This document shows positions 8,605 to 17,766 of a DNA stretch of 64,000 nt, piece by piece. The notes under the pieces were generated by a model that did not search any database, was not told the DNA's origin, and was given only the letters and a program-made list of their open reading frames with translations. Position 1 is the stretch's first letter. Each line of letters opens with the position of its first letter. This stretch comes from SB15 sp964639245 (lineage in GTDB: Bacteria > Chloroflexota > Anaerolineae > Aggregatilineales > J027). The stretch is taken from positions 620,001-684,000 of the forward strand of contig CAZXCU010000002.1 of assembly GCA_964639245.1 (NCBI GenBank). Direction: 5' to 3'. A program made the translations under genes and the position numbers.

Positions 8605-8743
8605 CTACCTGCTCTTAACTTTTTAATAGGATAGAGGGTGGGTTACGCAAATTTTGTTCGCTTAGAACCCACCCTTACAGCAAAATTGAGGGCGGGTCAG
8701 AGACCGCGCCCGTACATTTTTGCTATTGTTAAACAGCAGGTAG
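8605..8743. repeat. MITE-like palindromic element, copy B
   Basis: About 139 bases with terminal inverted repeats CTACCTGCTCTTAAC (8605-8619) and GTTAAACAGCAGGTAG (8728-8743). Two inner hairpins are seen: GGGTGGGTT ... AACCCACCC (about 8636-8681) and GGGCGGGTC ... GACCGCGCCC (about 8692-8711). Size, terminal motifs and hairpin design match copy A at 5444-5587. It occupies the gap between the response-regulator gene and the convergent-side 3' end of the next gene. Confidence 0.65.
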
Positions 8744-8766
8744 AGAGCAGAGATTTTTAGGACTGT

Positions 8767-10017
8767 TTAGTCTTCTGATTCTACCTCAAAGCAGTCTGCA
8801 ATCGCGTCACCGAGATTAAATTCGCCTTCGGGGGTGATGATTTGAATATCACCACGTTCGCCGGGGAGGGTCTGAATGGTGATAGTGCCATTGCCGAACG
8901 ATTCAAGGACATCACAACTTTCAAGGTCGAAGTTGAACATGTTTTCGCCAAAAAAACCATGTTCACCGGGGCGGAAGTCAAATTCAAAGCCTTCGCCATC
9001 GAACTCAAAAGGCCATGCAGGAATAGCTTCAAAAAATTCGACATCTGGCAGAGGCATCATTTCAAAGTTGAAATCGCCCAGTTCGCCCATGCTGAAAGAA
9101 AAGGCCGGCATGATGGGGCTGAAAATGAGATCCATCGGATTTTCTTCGTTGATATAGTCGGCGGCTTGTTCCGGGAGGCGGGTCAGACGCACGTCCACCA
9201 CACAATCGCTGATGAAGCCATATTCGCGGGCAAGTTCCAGATTGGTCGTTGCCGCTGTGATGACCGCATTGAGCAAATCGTCCTCCGCCACGTTATTTTC
9301 GCTGGCGATCTGGGCAAGGGTTTTGCCTTCGACCAGCGCACGGTAAAAGGCCGTGTTTTCAAGGCCAAGCGCTTCACGGGCAGAATCCAGCACCGAAACC
9401 ATTTCCTGTTCGGTGGGGTCTTGGTTGACAAATTCGGTCACATCTTGAACGAGGGTTTCAAGGCGGGTATTGGCCTGTTCATCGGTGATGAAACCGGCTT
9501 GATTCTGCTGGTAAATCATTTCGCTAGCATCTTCGACGATTTCATCAATGACGGTTTGCACATCGATCCCCTGCTGTTCGGCTAAGGCGGCAATCGAAAG
9601 GGTGCGGTCAAACAGGTCGTCCATCTCAAGACCGAGTGCATCGGCGGCGGCAGCTTCCCACCCAAAATGCCCTGCCATGCCAAAGTGAATGTCAATGTCG
9701 CGGGGATTTTCAAGCGACGCACAAACAATTTCGGGGAGGATTTCAGCCTGTGATTCGGATTCACAGGCGATTTCATTGTCCACCAGCGCGATGGCAATCG
9801 TCGAGAGCGCAATGTCATTTTCGGCGGCTAGCTCTGCCAACGTGCCATTGTCTAAGGCTGTTTCAACGGCGCTTTCTTCTACACCTAAGATACTGGCGAT
9901 GACGGCCTTTTCGTCCTGACAGGCTGAATCTTCTTCCTGTGCGAAAGTTGGAATGACCACAACGCCTGTCACGAGCAGCACCACCACCACGATACCACTG
10001 ATAAATTTGAGTTTCAT
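8767..10017 (-). CDS. Secreted acidic protein with helical repeats, function unknown
   Basis: This protein of 416 residues starts at ATG 10017, behind GGAGA; an in-frame extension to 10044 lacks a signal peptide start. Residues 1-26 form a clear Sec signal peptide ending FAQ. Three helical repeats follow, each of the pattern A-L-G-(L/V)-(E)-x-x-x-x-x-x-AL-x-x-G-x-T-L-A-x-(I/L)-A-x-E-N-x-(V/I) (around residues 38-80, 130-165 and 215-265). Such repeats recur in secreted proteins of Gram-positive bacteria and Chloroflexota without known function. The C-terminal 130 residues are very rich in Phe, Glu, Asp and Gly. Nothing suggests an enzyme. A target or sensor partner of the neighbouring two-component system is possible but unproven. 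Confidence 0.75.
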   Translation of the reverse strand: MKLKFISGIVVVVLLVTGVVVIPTFAQEEDSACQDEKAVIASILGVEESAVETALDNGTLAELAAENDIALSTIAIALVDNEIACESESQAEILPEIVCASLENPRDIDIHFGMAGHFGWEAAAADALGLEMDDLFDRTLSIAALAEQQGIDVQTVIDEIVEDASEMIYQQNQAGFITDEQANTRLETLVQDVTEFVNQDPTEQEMVSVLDSAREALGLENTAFYRALVEGKTLAQIASENNVAEDDLLNAVITAATTNLELAREYGFISDCVVDVRLTRLPEQAADYINEENPMDLIFSPIMPAFSFSMGELGDFNFEMMPLPDVEFFEAIPAWPFEFDGEGFEFDFRPGEHGFFGENMFNFDLESCDVLESFGNGTITIQTLPGERGDIQIITPEGEFNLGDAIADCFEVESED

Positions 10018-10057
10018 AAAGTGTCTCCTGCTTTTACGTTTCAAGAGACAGTATGGA

Positions 10058-13000
10058 TTAGAGTTTTTTCAAAATTGTTTCATCGGTGGGTGGATTTTGA
10101 AAATGAAGCAATTTGGGGGTGTAACCCAATTGTAGGAAGGTTTCGCGGTCTGCCTCTTGGGGGAGGGTAGCGAGTCGGCTGTCCATATATTTTTTGAAGG
10201 CTTGGTGCAGCGGGGCCGTGTCCTGCATAAACACAGAAAGCAGCAGGTGGGCTTCCCAGAAGGCAATATCCGGGTCATGAAAATGATTGAGTTCAAGCTG
10301 AATGAGTCTGTTCACCACCGGCAGAAAATCTTCCAGAACGGGCAGGGTGGAACTGCGGGCCTGAGCATAGGCAATGCTTAATTGCAATTGCGGTAGCGTA
10401 TCCAACGGGAGGCGATGGGTATTGGCAAGGTGCAGCGCTTGATAGAGCAGGGTGCGCCCTTCAGAAAAATGTTTCTGAGCCAGTTCACATTCGCCTAAAA
10501 AGTAGAGCGAACGCAGCATTTCGGGGGTTGCGCCCATCGCCTCCTGTTGGGCAAAACCGCGCCGAATGTAGGCCGTTGCCTCGCCATAGGCGCTGCGCCG
10601 GAACGCCACGACACCCAGATACACTAGACTGCGCGATTCTCCCCATTTGTCGCCAATTTGATTCAGAATTTTATAGCTGCTGCTGAAATGAGCGCTGGCA
10701 GGGCTGTACTGTCCGAGCGCGTATTGGGCAAAACCTAAATCATACAGGGTTTGGCCTTCCATCCGACGGTTGCCTACCTGCCGCCATAACCCCAACTGGG
10801 TACGGAGGTGATCTTCAGCTTGGATATATTGCTGCTGTTGTAAGGCGATTCGGCTGCGAATATTCCAGTAGTTCGCCTCTAACATCGGGTCTGCGATGGT
10901 TTTAATTTCTTGATAGGCGCTGTCTAAATCTGCCTGAACGGTTGCCCCATTTTCGCGGGCTTGCTCAAATAAATCGCTCAGACGCAGGCGGAGTTCTTTG
11001 GCGGGGTCGTTCAATTTCTGGGAAAGTTCGCGTAGCTGGATTGCCGCCTGTTTTTGCAATTCCGCTTGATTCAACAGGGCATACACGCGCACGAGAATCG
11101 CGTAGAGTTCCCATTCAATCGATGGACTCTGGTAACTTTCGGCAAGGAGGATGCCTGCTTCGGCGACCTGCCGTGCCTGTTCCCATTCGCTGCGTTCCAG
11201 AAGATGCTCGGCTTGGTAACGCAGTTTGCGAATCTGCCAGTTAAGGTTGTTCGGGGCAGTATTCGCCAGTTTAATGACCTGTTCCATATCGGTTTGTGTC
11301 GCATCTCGATCCCCGATTCGCATGAGAAGTTCCAACCGTTTGCAGAGCAAATCAAACTGTTCTTTGGGGGTACGGACAAGTTTGAGGGCGCGCCCCCAAT
11401 AATCGAGCGCGGCAAGGTTGGCAAATTCATGGTCAGATTTATCCCCCGCTTTGACCAGATAGACAAAAGCCCGTTCGGTGTCGTCGGAGAGGGAAAAATG
11501 ATAGGCAAGACGGTCAACCGCATGAGGAGCAAGATTTTCTAAGATATTGCCGACTGTGCGATGCCATTGACGGCGCTGGTCATGCAGTAGGGTTTGATAG
11601 GTGACTTCCTGCGTAATCGCATGGCGGAAAGAGTATAGGGGTTCGGGGTAGAGCGCTTCTAGCTGGGTAAAACGCCGTTTTTCAAGAGCGCGGAGCATTT
11701 GCATTACCGCGTCCGGCGTGAGGCCGCTAATCGGCAAACTCTGGTACAGCACCCGGACTTCAAACTGCCGTCCGATGACCGCCGCCAATTTCAAAATTAA
11801 TTTTTCCGTTTCGGACAGGTTATCAATCCGGGCTTGGATCAGGCCTTGCACGGTTTGGGGCAAATTGCTGCCTTCCAGACTGGCATCAATATACACCTGT
11901 GGCCCGACGCGGGTGATGATGTTGGCTTCTTGCAGGGTTGCCAGCACTTCCTGTACAAAAAACGGGTTGCCCTGCGATTTTTCATACACAAATTGGGTCA
12001 GTTCGGTGGGAATTTTGCCCTTGAGCCGTGTTTCCAGCAGTTTTTCAACCGACTCTTGGGTGAGTTCGTTGAGCGAAAGATGCTTGTGAATATACATTTC
12101 CGCCAATGTTTTTAGAATCGCGGTGGGATGTTCGGACTCTTCGGCAGGACGGTGAAGAAACACCAACATGATCGGGGCGGGTTCAATCAGCAGGCGAGAA
12201 GCTACCTCAATCAGCAACGATTCGGAGACTTCATCCAGCCAATGGGTATCCTCAATCACAAGGATAAGGGGAGTTTGCTGGTAGAGAATATCCACCACCA
12301 GCGCGAAAAGGGCCTGCTGGCGAGCGTTGCCGGAAAGGTTACGGGTGGTCGGGTTGTCGGGAATTTCTACGCCTAACAAATCGCCCAACAATGGCAAGCG
12401 GTTGTTCCATGCGGGGTTGGTGATGTTCAGCCAATTTTCAAGATGGGCAATTTCCGCCGCGTCGCTCCACTCATCCTGTGTACCGATGATAGCGCGGATA
12501 ATGGGTCGCCACGCCAAAAAAGCAACGGATTTTCCTGTACTTAAGCAAAAACCAGTCGCCACTTTTAAAGAGTCTGCTTCGGCAAGGTAGGTGAGTTCGG
12601 CGGCGAGTCGACTTTTTCCGATGCCCGCTTCGCCTTCGATGCGGATGATACGCGGTTTGCCGTCTTTGAGGATCCCGATGGCTTTCTGAATAATCTCCAG
12701 TTCGTTTTCGCGCCCGACGATAGGCGATTTCCGCAAACTGCGTCGGAAGCGGCGGGTGACACGTTGGGGGACAAAGGTTTGAATTTTGCCGATGCGCCCT
12801 TTGGGGTAAACGACTTTTCCCGGTTTAAAATCGAACCAATCCTGCGTTTCTTCGTATACCGCCTCAGAAACGTAAATTTCGCCTTGTTCATCGGCGGACA
12901 TCAGGCGCGAGGCTACATTGGTTTCATCGCCCAGCGAGGTATATTCATGGCGCACTTCCCCACCAACCGTGCCTGAATACAGCAGACCCCGACTGATGCC

Positions 13001-14077
13001 GATGCTTTGTTCGTGAATGGTCGGATGAATTTTGGGCAAATCGCGGAAGGAGAGCGCCGCTTGAATTGCGTGTTGGCTGTCATCGCCGTAGGCCACCGGA
13101 GCGCCAAACACGGCAAAAATCACGCTGCCTTTGTCAGCAACTTCCAGCGAAACCAAACGCCCGCGTGTTTCTTTGAGAATGTTCTGCACATCCCGCACAT
13201 AACTATCAACCTGTTCGCGGGCGTGCGGGTCATGGTTGTAGTCTGGCCCGGCAAATTTGAGAAAAACCGGTGTGGCGTAGCGCAGTTCGCCAGCGATGCT
13301 GCCCAAGCCGGAATTTTCCTGTTCCAGAATCAGCGGATCAATAAATTGGCGAACTTTTTCAATCACTTCGCCGGGGGCTTGGGTGGCTTCCCATGCAGGC
13401 CAGCGATGCAGCCGTGATTTTTCCACCAGCGTATTGCCGACGGCGGAGACAAGCAAATCGCCACTTTCCGTTTTCGTGAAGGTGATTTCGGGGTGGGCGG
13501 CGAGCAGGGCTTCGCTTGCGCCATTGACACGGGCATCGTGTTTTTCGTAACGGCTGGAAAGCTCTGCGACCCCTTCAACGGCGGTTCCGGTGAGGACATC
13601 CAGCAAACCAAGTGCGGGTTCACCCACCACCCAGCGCCGCGCCTGTCCACCGTATACCGCAACTTTAATATCCAGATCGCGGAAAAAAATCATCATTTCA
13701 AGCATTTCCCGTGCGGCAACGGCGGCTCGCACCACGCCGGGGAGGGGATTTTCTACATGATCAAGTGTGTCCGAAAACCATGCTGTGAAGCCATCTCCCA
13801 CAAAGCGGATGACACTCCCTCCGTGTGTAAACACCTGCCCCGCGATGGCCTCAAACATGGGGTTTAAGCGGCGCTTCAGTTCTTCGCTGGCGCGCTGTGG
13901 CCCAAATTCTTCTACCAATCTCACGGTCAACGGAGTGAAGCCGGAAATATCGACAATCATGGCTGCGCCGGAGGCATGTTCGGCTAAATCGCGTCCCGCC
14001 AAGAGCGCTCGAAAGCGGTCTGTGGGCAGATACGGCGCGAGTAAATGCAGCAGATTCTCTGAAACGGAGGCAACCAT
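10058..14077 (-). CDS. Soluble adenylyl cyclase-like protein: two class III cyclase domains, AAA/NTPase, TPR tail
   Basis: This 1339-residue protein has two class III cyclase domains (C1 about 35-190, C2 about 265-410), a P-loop NTPase (Walker A GEAGIGKSR at 482-490, Walker B LILVIED at 604-610) and a long C-terminal helical TPR region. The active-site residues are split as in mammalian soluble adenylyl cyclase: C1 holds the two metal-binding Asp (Asp43 in VDISGFT, Asp95 in FVGDGF), while C2 lacks them but holds the adenine-selecting Lys316 (ADKG) and Thr380 (HEYT) and the transition-state Asn387 and Arg391 (TNVASRL). One pseudo-dimeric active site making cyclic AMP is therefore expected. No membrane segment is present. 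The gene is single and divergent from the LCP gene; the Shine-Dalgarno (AGGA) is close to the ATG. Confidence 0.92.
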   Translation of the reverse strand: MVASVSENLLHLLAPYLPTDRFRALLAGRDLAEHASGAAMIVDISGFTPLTVRLVEEFGPQRASEELKRRLNPMFEAIAGQVFTHGGSVIRFVGDGFTAWFSDTLDHVENPLPGVVRAAVAAREMLEMMIFFRDLDIKVAVYGGQARRWVVGEPALGLLDVLTGTAVEGVAELSSRYEKHDARVNGASEALLAAHPEITFTKTESGDLLVSAVGNTLVEKSRLHRWPAWEATQAPGEVIEKVRQFIDPLILEQENSGLGSIAGELRYATPVFLKFAGPDYNHDPHAREQVDSYVRDVQNILKETRGRLVSLEVADKGSVIFAVFGAPVAYGDDSQHAIQAALSFRDLPKIHPTIHEQSIGISRGLLYSGTVGGEVRHEYTSLGDETNVASRLMSADEQGEIYVSEAVYEETQDWFDFKPGKVVYPKGRIGKIQTFVPQRVTRRFRRSLRKSPIVGRENELEIIQKAIGILKDGKPRIIRIEGEAGIGKSRLAAELTYLAEADSLKVATGFCLSTGKSVAFLAWRPIIRAIIGTQDEWSDAAEIAHLENWLNITNPAWNNRLPLLGDLLGVEIPDNPTTRNLSGNARQQALFALVVDILYQQTPLILVIEDTHWLDEVSESLLIEVASRLLIEPAPIMLVFLHRPAEESEHPTAILKTLAEMYIHKHLSLNELTQESVEKLLETRLKGKIPTELTQFVYEKSQGNPFFVQEVLATLQEANIITRVGPQVYIDASLEGSNLPQTVQGLIQARIDNLSETEKLILKLAAVIGRQFEVRVLYQSLPISGLTPDAVMQMLRALEKRRFTQLEALYPEPLYSFRHAITQEVTYQTLLHDQRRQWHRTVGNILENLAPHAVDRLAYHFSLSDDTERAFVYLVKAGDKSDHEFANLAALDYWGRALKLVRTPKEQFDLLCKRLELLMRIGDRDATQTDMEQVIKLANTAPNNLNWQIRKLRYQAEHLLERSEWEQARQVAEAGILLAESYQSPSIEWELYAILVRVYALLNQAELQKQAAIQLRELSQKLNDPAKELRLRLSDLFEQARENGATVQADLDSAYQEIKTIADPMLEANYWNIRSRIALQQQQYIQAEDHLRTQLGLWRQVGNRRMEGQTLYDLGFAQYALGQYSPASAHFSSSYKILNQIGDKWGESRSLVYLGVVAFRRSAYGEATAYIRRGFAQQEAMGATPEMLRSLYFLGECELAQKHFSEGRTLLYQALHLANTHRLPLDTLPQLQLSIAYAQARSSTLPVLEDFLPVVNRLIQLELNHFHDPDIAFWEAHLLLSVFMQDTAPLHQAFKKYMDSRLATLPQEADRETFLQLGYTPKLLHFQNPPTDETILKKL

Positions 14078-14199
14078 AGTTCCTAACTATACTCGTTCAA
14101 AAGCAAATTCGCTATTCATTTTCGCGTAGACAAACCGTAGGCTAATCTTCGGAAAAAGTTTTGTTATACTACATCGGTTTTGAAACGGAGTCTACGTGT

Positions 14200-16161
14200 A
14201 TGCGTCAATTTTATCGCCTGCTGCGACGCGGGTTAGCCACTTTTTTTCTGCTGGCAGTGGCAGCCGGCATCGCCTATTACCTGTTTTACGCCGTCACAGG
14301 CATTGTGGATGCGCTGGAAGAACGGGATGAACTTGCACAGCGCGATAAAGTGCTGGTTGGCACGGCAACCGCCCTTGCCCCTACCGTACAGGCGGAATCC
14401 AGTACGCTGGCGGCGCGGGTAGGCAATGGGGTCAATGTGGCATCCGCCGAACCATCTGCTGTAACGGAGGTGGCGGTAGTTTCTACAGATACACCCTTTC
14501 CTGCCAGTGACACGCCGATTCCGTCTCCTAGCGCAACCGTGATTCCTTCAGCGACCAAAACACCACTGCCAACGGTAACATTAAGCAAAACGCCTTTGCC
14601 TTCCGCAACGGACACCGAAATTCCCACTGAAGAAGCACAAGTTCCGACCTTAATTCCGACCAATACGGCGCGTCCAACTTTGATTCCAACCAACACTCCG
14701 CGTCCGTCGGCAACACTGACCCCTGTGCCAACCGATACGTTGCCTGCTACAGCAACACCTACCGCAACGGCCACGGAGACTTTCACCCCCACGAACAGCC
14801 CTACACCGACTGATTCGCCGACTCCGACAGTCACACCGACTTCGACTTCCACCCCCACGCCGACCTTTACCCCTTCGCCTGTTTATCCGATTGAAGGGAC
14901 ATATGCCACGCCGATTTTGACTCCAATTGCGGGTATTCAACCGGCTGCGCCCTTGGTCGAGGACAGCGATGATATTGTGAATGTGGTGCTGCTGGGCAGC
15001 GATTCACGGGGGGATAATATCGGGCAAACTGACGTGATTATTCTGGTGTCGGTCAACAAAGAAACAGGCAATGTGGCAATGCTGCATGTCCCGCGTGATT
15101 TGCTGGTGTATATTCCCGGCTACACGATTGACCGTATCAATCGGGTAGGGGGGGTAGCCTATGATATTAATTGGCCCGGCGGTTTCCCCGATTTGATGAA
15201 AGAAACCATCCTGTATAACTTCGGGATTGAAGTGGATTTTTACGCCCGCGTGAATTTCACCGACTTCGAGCAACTCATTGAGCAGTTGGGCGGGTTGGAA
15301 ATTAGCGTGGACTGCCAGCTTGAGGACTGGGCGCTGATTTCCCCTGAACTGGATATTTACGATGAAGCCAGCTACGAACGTTACACGATGACGATTGGGC
15401 GTAAAACCCTCACACCGTATTATGCGTTGTGGTATGCGCGGAGTCGTGTCACTACCAGTGATTTAGACCGGGGCCGCCGGCAGATGGAAGTGCTGCGGGC
15501 GATCTGGAGTCAGGCACGCACGCAGGGCATTTTGACCCAAGTCACCGACTTGTGGCCTCAGGCGCTGGAAATTGTCGATACGGACATGGCACTGACCAAT
15601 GTATTGGAATTTGTGCCGTTGGCGAGTTCGCTCGAAATTCAAAATATCGAACGTTACAATTTTATCGTAGGGGTGCAGGTCGAAAACTGGACGACCCCGG
15701 ATGATGGACGTTCGGTGCTGCTGCCGAATTGGATGGAAATTTATAAACTGGCGCAAAATTTTGTCACCCCTCCCACCGGCAACCGTCTGGAACGCGCCGA
15801 AGTGAGCATTGAAGTCATTGACAGTTCCGCATATGGCATCGGGTTTGACCTAGTGGCCTCTGACCGTCTAGCGTGGGAAGGCTTTTTTGCTCTGCCTATG
15901 GGCAAAACCGAGGGTTCAATCCGCGATGTGACCATTATTTACGATTACACGGGGGAATCAAAAGGCAGCGCTTTAGAGACGATTATGGATGTGATGCGTG
16001 TCGGGCCGAGTCAGGTGGTGGTGGAACCCGACCCCAACCGCACGGTAGATTATCGGATTGAAGTCGGCAAGGATTACAATTCCTGTCTGTATTCGAGCAG
16101 CACCGATGAAATCGAACCCGGCCCGCCCATCCCGACTCAAGACCCCAATTCGGTAGGGTAA
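14200..16161 (+). CDS. LytR-CpsA-Psr (LCP) family cell-wall transferase with Thr/Pro-rich linker
   Basis: This 653-residue protein has a membrane anchor (about 11-33), a Thr/Pro/Ser-rich stretch with many TPT-type repeats (about 100-235), then an LCP domain (about 255-440) with the conserved stretches LLGSDSRGD, TDVIILVS, HVPRDLLVYIP, RINRVGG and YARSR with TSDLDRGRRQ. LCP enzymes attach polyprenyl-phosphate-linked glycans (teichoic acids, capsule, other polymers) to the cell wall or to proteins outside the membrane. The C-terminal 200 residues are less conserved. ATG 14200 was chosen over an in-frame TTG at 14161 because the anchor starts there and GGAG lies upstream. The DUF354 gene starts 3 bases after the stop, so the two are co-transcribed. 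Confidence 0.92.
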   Translation: MRQFYRLLRRGLATFFLLAVAAGIAYYLFYAVTGIVDALEERDELAQRDKVLVGTATALAPTVQAESSTLAARVGNGVNVASAEPSAVTEVAVVSTDTPFPASDTPIPSPSATVIPSATKTPLPTVTLSKTPLPSATDTEIPTEEAQVPTLIPTNTARPTLIPTNTPRPSATLTPVPTDTLPATATPTATATETFTPTNSPTPTDSPTPTVTPTSTSTPTPTFTPSPVYPIEGTYATPILTPIAGIQPAAPLVEDSDDIVNVVLLGSDSRGDNIGQTDVIILVSVNKETGNVAMLHVPRDLLVYIPGYTIDRINRVGGVAYDINWPGGFPDLMKETILYNFGIEVDFYARVNFTDFEQLIEQLGGLEISVDCQLEDWALISPELDIYDEASYERYTMTIGRKTLTPYYALWYARSRVTTSDLDRGRRQMEVLRAIWSQARTQGILTQVTDLWPQALEIVDTDMALTNVLEFVPLASSLEIQNIERYNFIVGVQVENWTTPDDGRSVLLPNWMEIYKLAQNFVTPPTGNRLERAEVSIEVIDSSAYGIGFDLVASDRLAWEGFFALPMGKTEGSIRDVTIIYDYTGESKGSALETIMDVMRVGPSQVVVEPDPNRTVDYRIEVGKDYNSCLYSSSTDEIEPGPPIPTQDPNSVG

Positions 16162-16164
16162 ACT

Positions 16165-17202
16165 GTGAGAATTGCTGTTGATATAAGTCATCCTGCCCAC
16201 TTTCATTTTTTCAAAAACGCGATTGCAGAATGGAAGGGGCAGGGACATGACGTGCTGATTCTGGCACGCGAAAAAGATTTAACCGTCCCATTGTTGCAGG
16301 AAACGGGTTGGCCTTTTCATTGTTTGAGCCATGCGCGGCAGGGCAAAACAGGTTTGGGAGTGGAACTGCTGGAACATGGTTCAAAAGCATGGCGCTTGTT
16401 GGGGCAGCACCGTTCGCAGATTGTGGTGGCGGTCTCCGGCGCGTTTATTGCATATGCAGCACGGCTGCGGAAAATCCCTCTGCTGGTCTATTACGATACC
16501 GAACATGCCAAAATTGCCAACCGGATCTCCTATCCGCTTGCTACCCGTATTTTTACCCCGCGTGCCTATCAACACGATTTAGGTGCAGCGCATACCCGTT
16601 ACAATGGCTATCAAGAATTGGCCTATTTGCACCCCAAACGCTTCACGCCTGACCCCGCCAAATTAGCTGTCGAAGGGCTGACACCGGACGATGCCTTTAC
16701 ATTTGTACGGCTGGTGTCGTGGACAAGTCATCATGACACCCATGATTTTGGTGTAACCAATCTGCATGAAGTGGTTGCACGGCTGGAAAAATTTGGCAAG
16801 GTATTGATAAGTGCCGAATCGCCCCTGCCAGCCGATTTGAAAAAATATGAACGGCGGGGCAAATCGGGTGACGTGCATCATGTGTTGGCCTTTGCGCGGT
16901 TGTTTTTTGGGGAAAGTGCAACAATGGCAAGTGAAGCGGCGCAGCTTGGCGTACCGGGCATTTTTCTCTCTACCTCCAGTCGTGGTTACACCGATGAGCA
17001 GGAACAGCGTTACCAGATGGTATTTAATTTCAACGGCGACCATGCCCGTCAGGAACAAGCGCTGGTCTGTGCGGAACAAATTTTAGCTGACCCGCACTCC
17101 TCACAGCTTTTCCAGCAGCGCCACGCAGATATGCTGAATGATGTGATGGATGTTACAGGCTTGATTCTGGAAAATGTCCAGCAATACGCGCTCCGCGATT
17201 AA
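16165..17202 (+). CDS. DUF354 family glycosyltransferase-like protein
   Basis: This 345-residue protein starts with GTG at 16165, 3 bases after the LCP stop. The N-terminus (IAVDISHPAHFHFFKN) and the following HDVLILAREK stretch are typical of the DUF354 family, which has the GT-B fold of UDP-GlcNAc 2-epimerases and MurG-like glycosyltransferases. Its C-terminal half has FFGESATMASEAAQLGVPG, the usual nucleotide-sugar binding helix of that fold. It is cytoplasmic and probably acts on a sugar nucleotide or lipid-linked sugar. Coupling to the LCP gene suggests a role in making the glycan that the LCP protein attaches; this is inference. Confidence 0.85.
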   Translation: MRIAVDISHPAHFHFFKNAIAEWKGQGHDVLILAREKDLTVPLLQETGWPFHCLSHARQGKTGLGVELLEHGSKAWRLLGQHRSQIVVAVSGAFIAYAARLRKIPLLVYYDTEHAKIANRISYPLATRIFTPRAYQHDLGAAHTRYNGYQELAYLHPKRFTPDPAKLAVEGLTPDDAFTFVRLVSWTSHHDTHDFGVTNLHEVVARLEKFGKVLISAESPLPADLKKYERRGKSGDVHHVLAFARLFFGESATMASEAAQLGVPGIFLSTSSRGYTDEQEQRYQMVFNFNGDHARQEQALVCAEQILADPHSSQLFQQRHADMLNDVMDVTGLILENVQQYALRD

Positions 17203-17317
17203 ATTCGTATAGTCATTAAACTAAATAAACAAAATCTGTACCTTTGGTCGGTGTGACACGGCAGAATTTCGATTAGCCTCGTCCCATAAAATAAAAATGA
17301 GTGAGAGGGGTTTGTCT

Positions 17318-17692
17318 GTGCTGCGCCGTATCCGCACTATAGATTACATTGTTCTGCTATGTGACGATGTTGCCCGTATGAAACAATTCTACACAGGGGT
17401 CATGGGGTTTTCCGTTTATACAGATTTTCCTGATTGGGTCGAACTGCGGGTGGGGTCAACCCTGCTGACTCTGCGGTCACGCGGGCGGGAGTACGATGGG
17501 GTAGGGGGGGCAGGCGCATCGGTACAGCTTGCTTTTCGTGTCGCCCCGCCCGAAGTAGACTCCTGTTATGCCGAATTGGTCAGTCGAGGGGTTACTATTC
17601 TGGAAGGGGTGCAGATGAAAGATTATGGGCATAAAACTCTATTTTTTGCTGACCCCGAAAACAATGTCCTTGAAATTTATGCGGATATATGA
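17318..17692 (+). CDS. VOC (glyoxalase/bleomycin resistance) family protein
   Basis: A single-chain protein of about 124 residues with the two beta-alpha-beta-beta-beta modules of the vicinal oxygen chelate fold: DYIVLLCDDVARMKQFY at the start and DPENNVLEIY at the end, the usual second-module metal-ligand region. Family members include glyoxalases, dioxygenases and antibiotic-binding proteins; the substrate is not evident. GTG 17318 is preferred because GAGAGGGG lies 7 bases upstream; an in-frame ATG at 17297 without a Shine-Dalgarno would add 7 residues. The gene stands alone between the DUF354 gene and a RibD-like gene that has its own promoter. Confidence 0.85.
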   Translation: MLRRIRTIDYIVLLCDDVARMKQFYTGVMGFSVYTDFPDWVELRVGSTLLTLRSRGREYDGVGGAGASVQLAFRVAPPEVDSCYAELVSRGVTILEGVQMKDYGHKTLFFADPENNVLEIYADI

Positions 17693-17694
17693 AT

Positions 17695-17737
17695 TTGCCT
17701 TTTGTAAATTTCCTTGTATAATTTAGAACATATGTTC
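17695..17737 (+). promoter_or_regulatory. Promoter with palindromic operator upstream of the RibD-like gene
   Basis: TTGCCT (17695-17700) and TATAAT (17717-17722) are 16 bases apart, forming a good sigma-70-type promoter. Directly after the -10 box lies a perfect 12-base palindrome, GAACATATGTTC (17726-17737), over the expected transcription start. That position is typical of a repressor operator. The regulator is unknown. Confidence 0.55.
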
Positions 17738-17766
17738 AAATTTTTAGGAGAGAGGGCAATCTGCAA

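Noticed and set aside
8842..9585. Plus-strand frame of 247 codons
   Set aside because: Opposite the secreted repeat protein, which has a signal peptide and Shine-Dalgarno on the minus strand.
14286..14858. Val/Gly-repeat reading frame on the minus strand
   Set aside because: It is the antisense of the Thr/Pro-repeat linker of the LCP gene; repeated ACN/CCN codons give open frames on the other strand.
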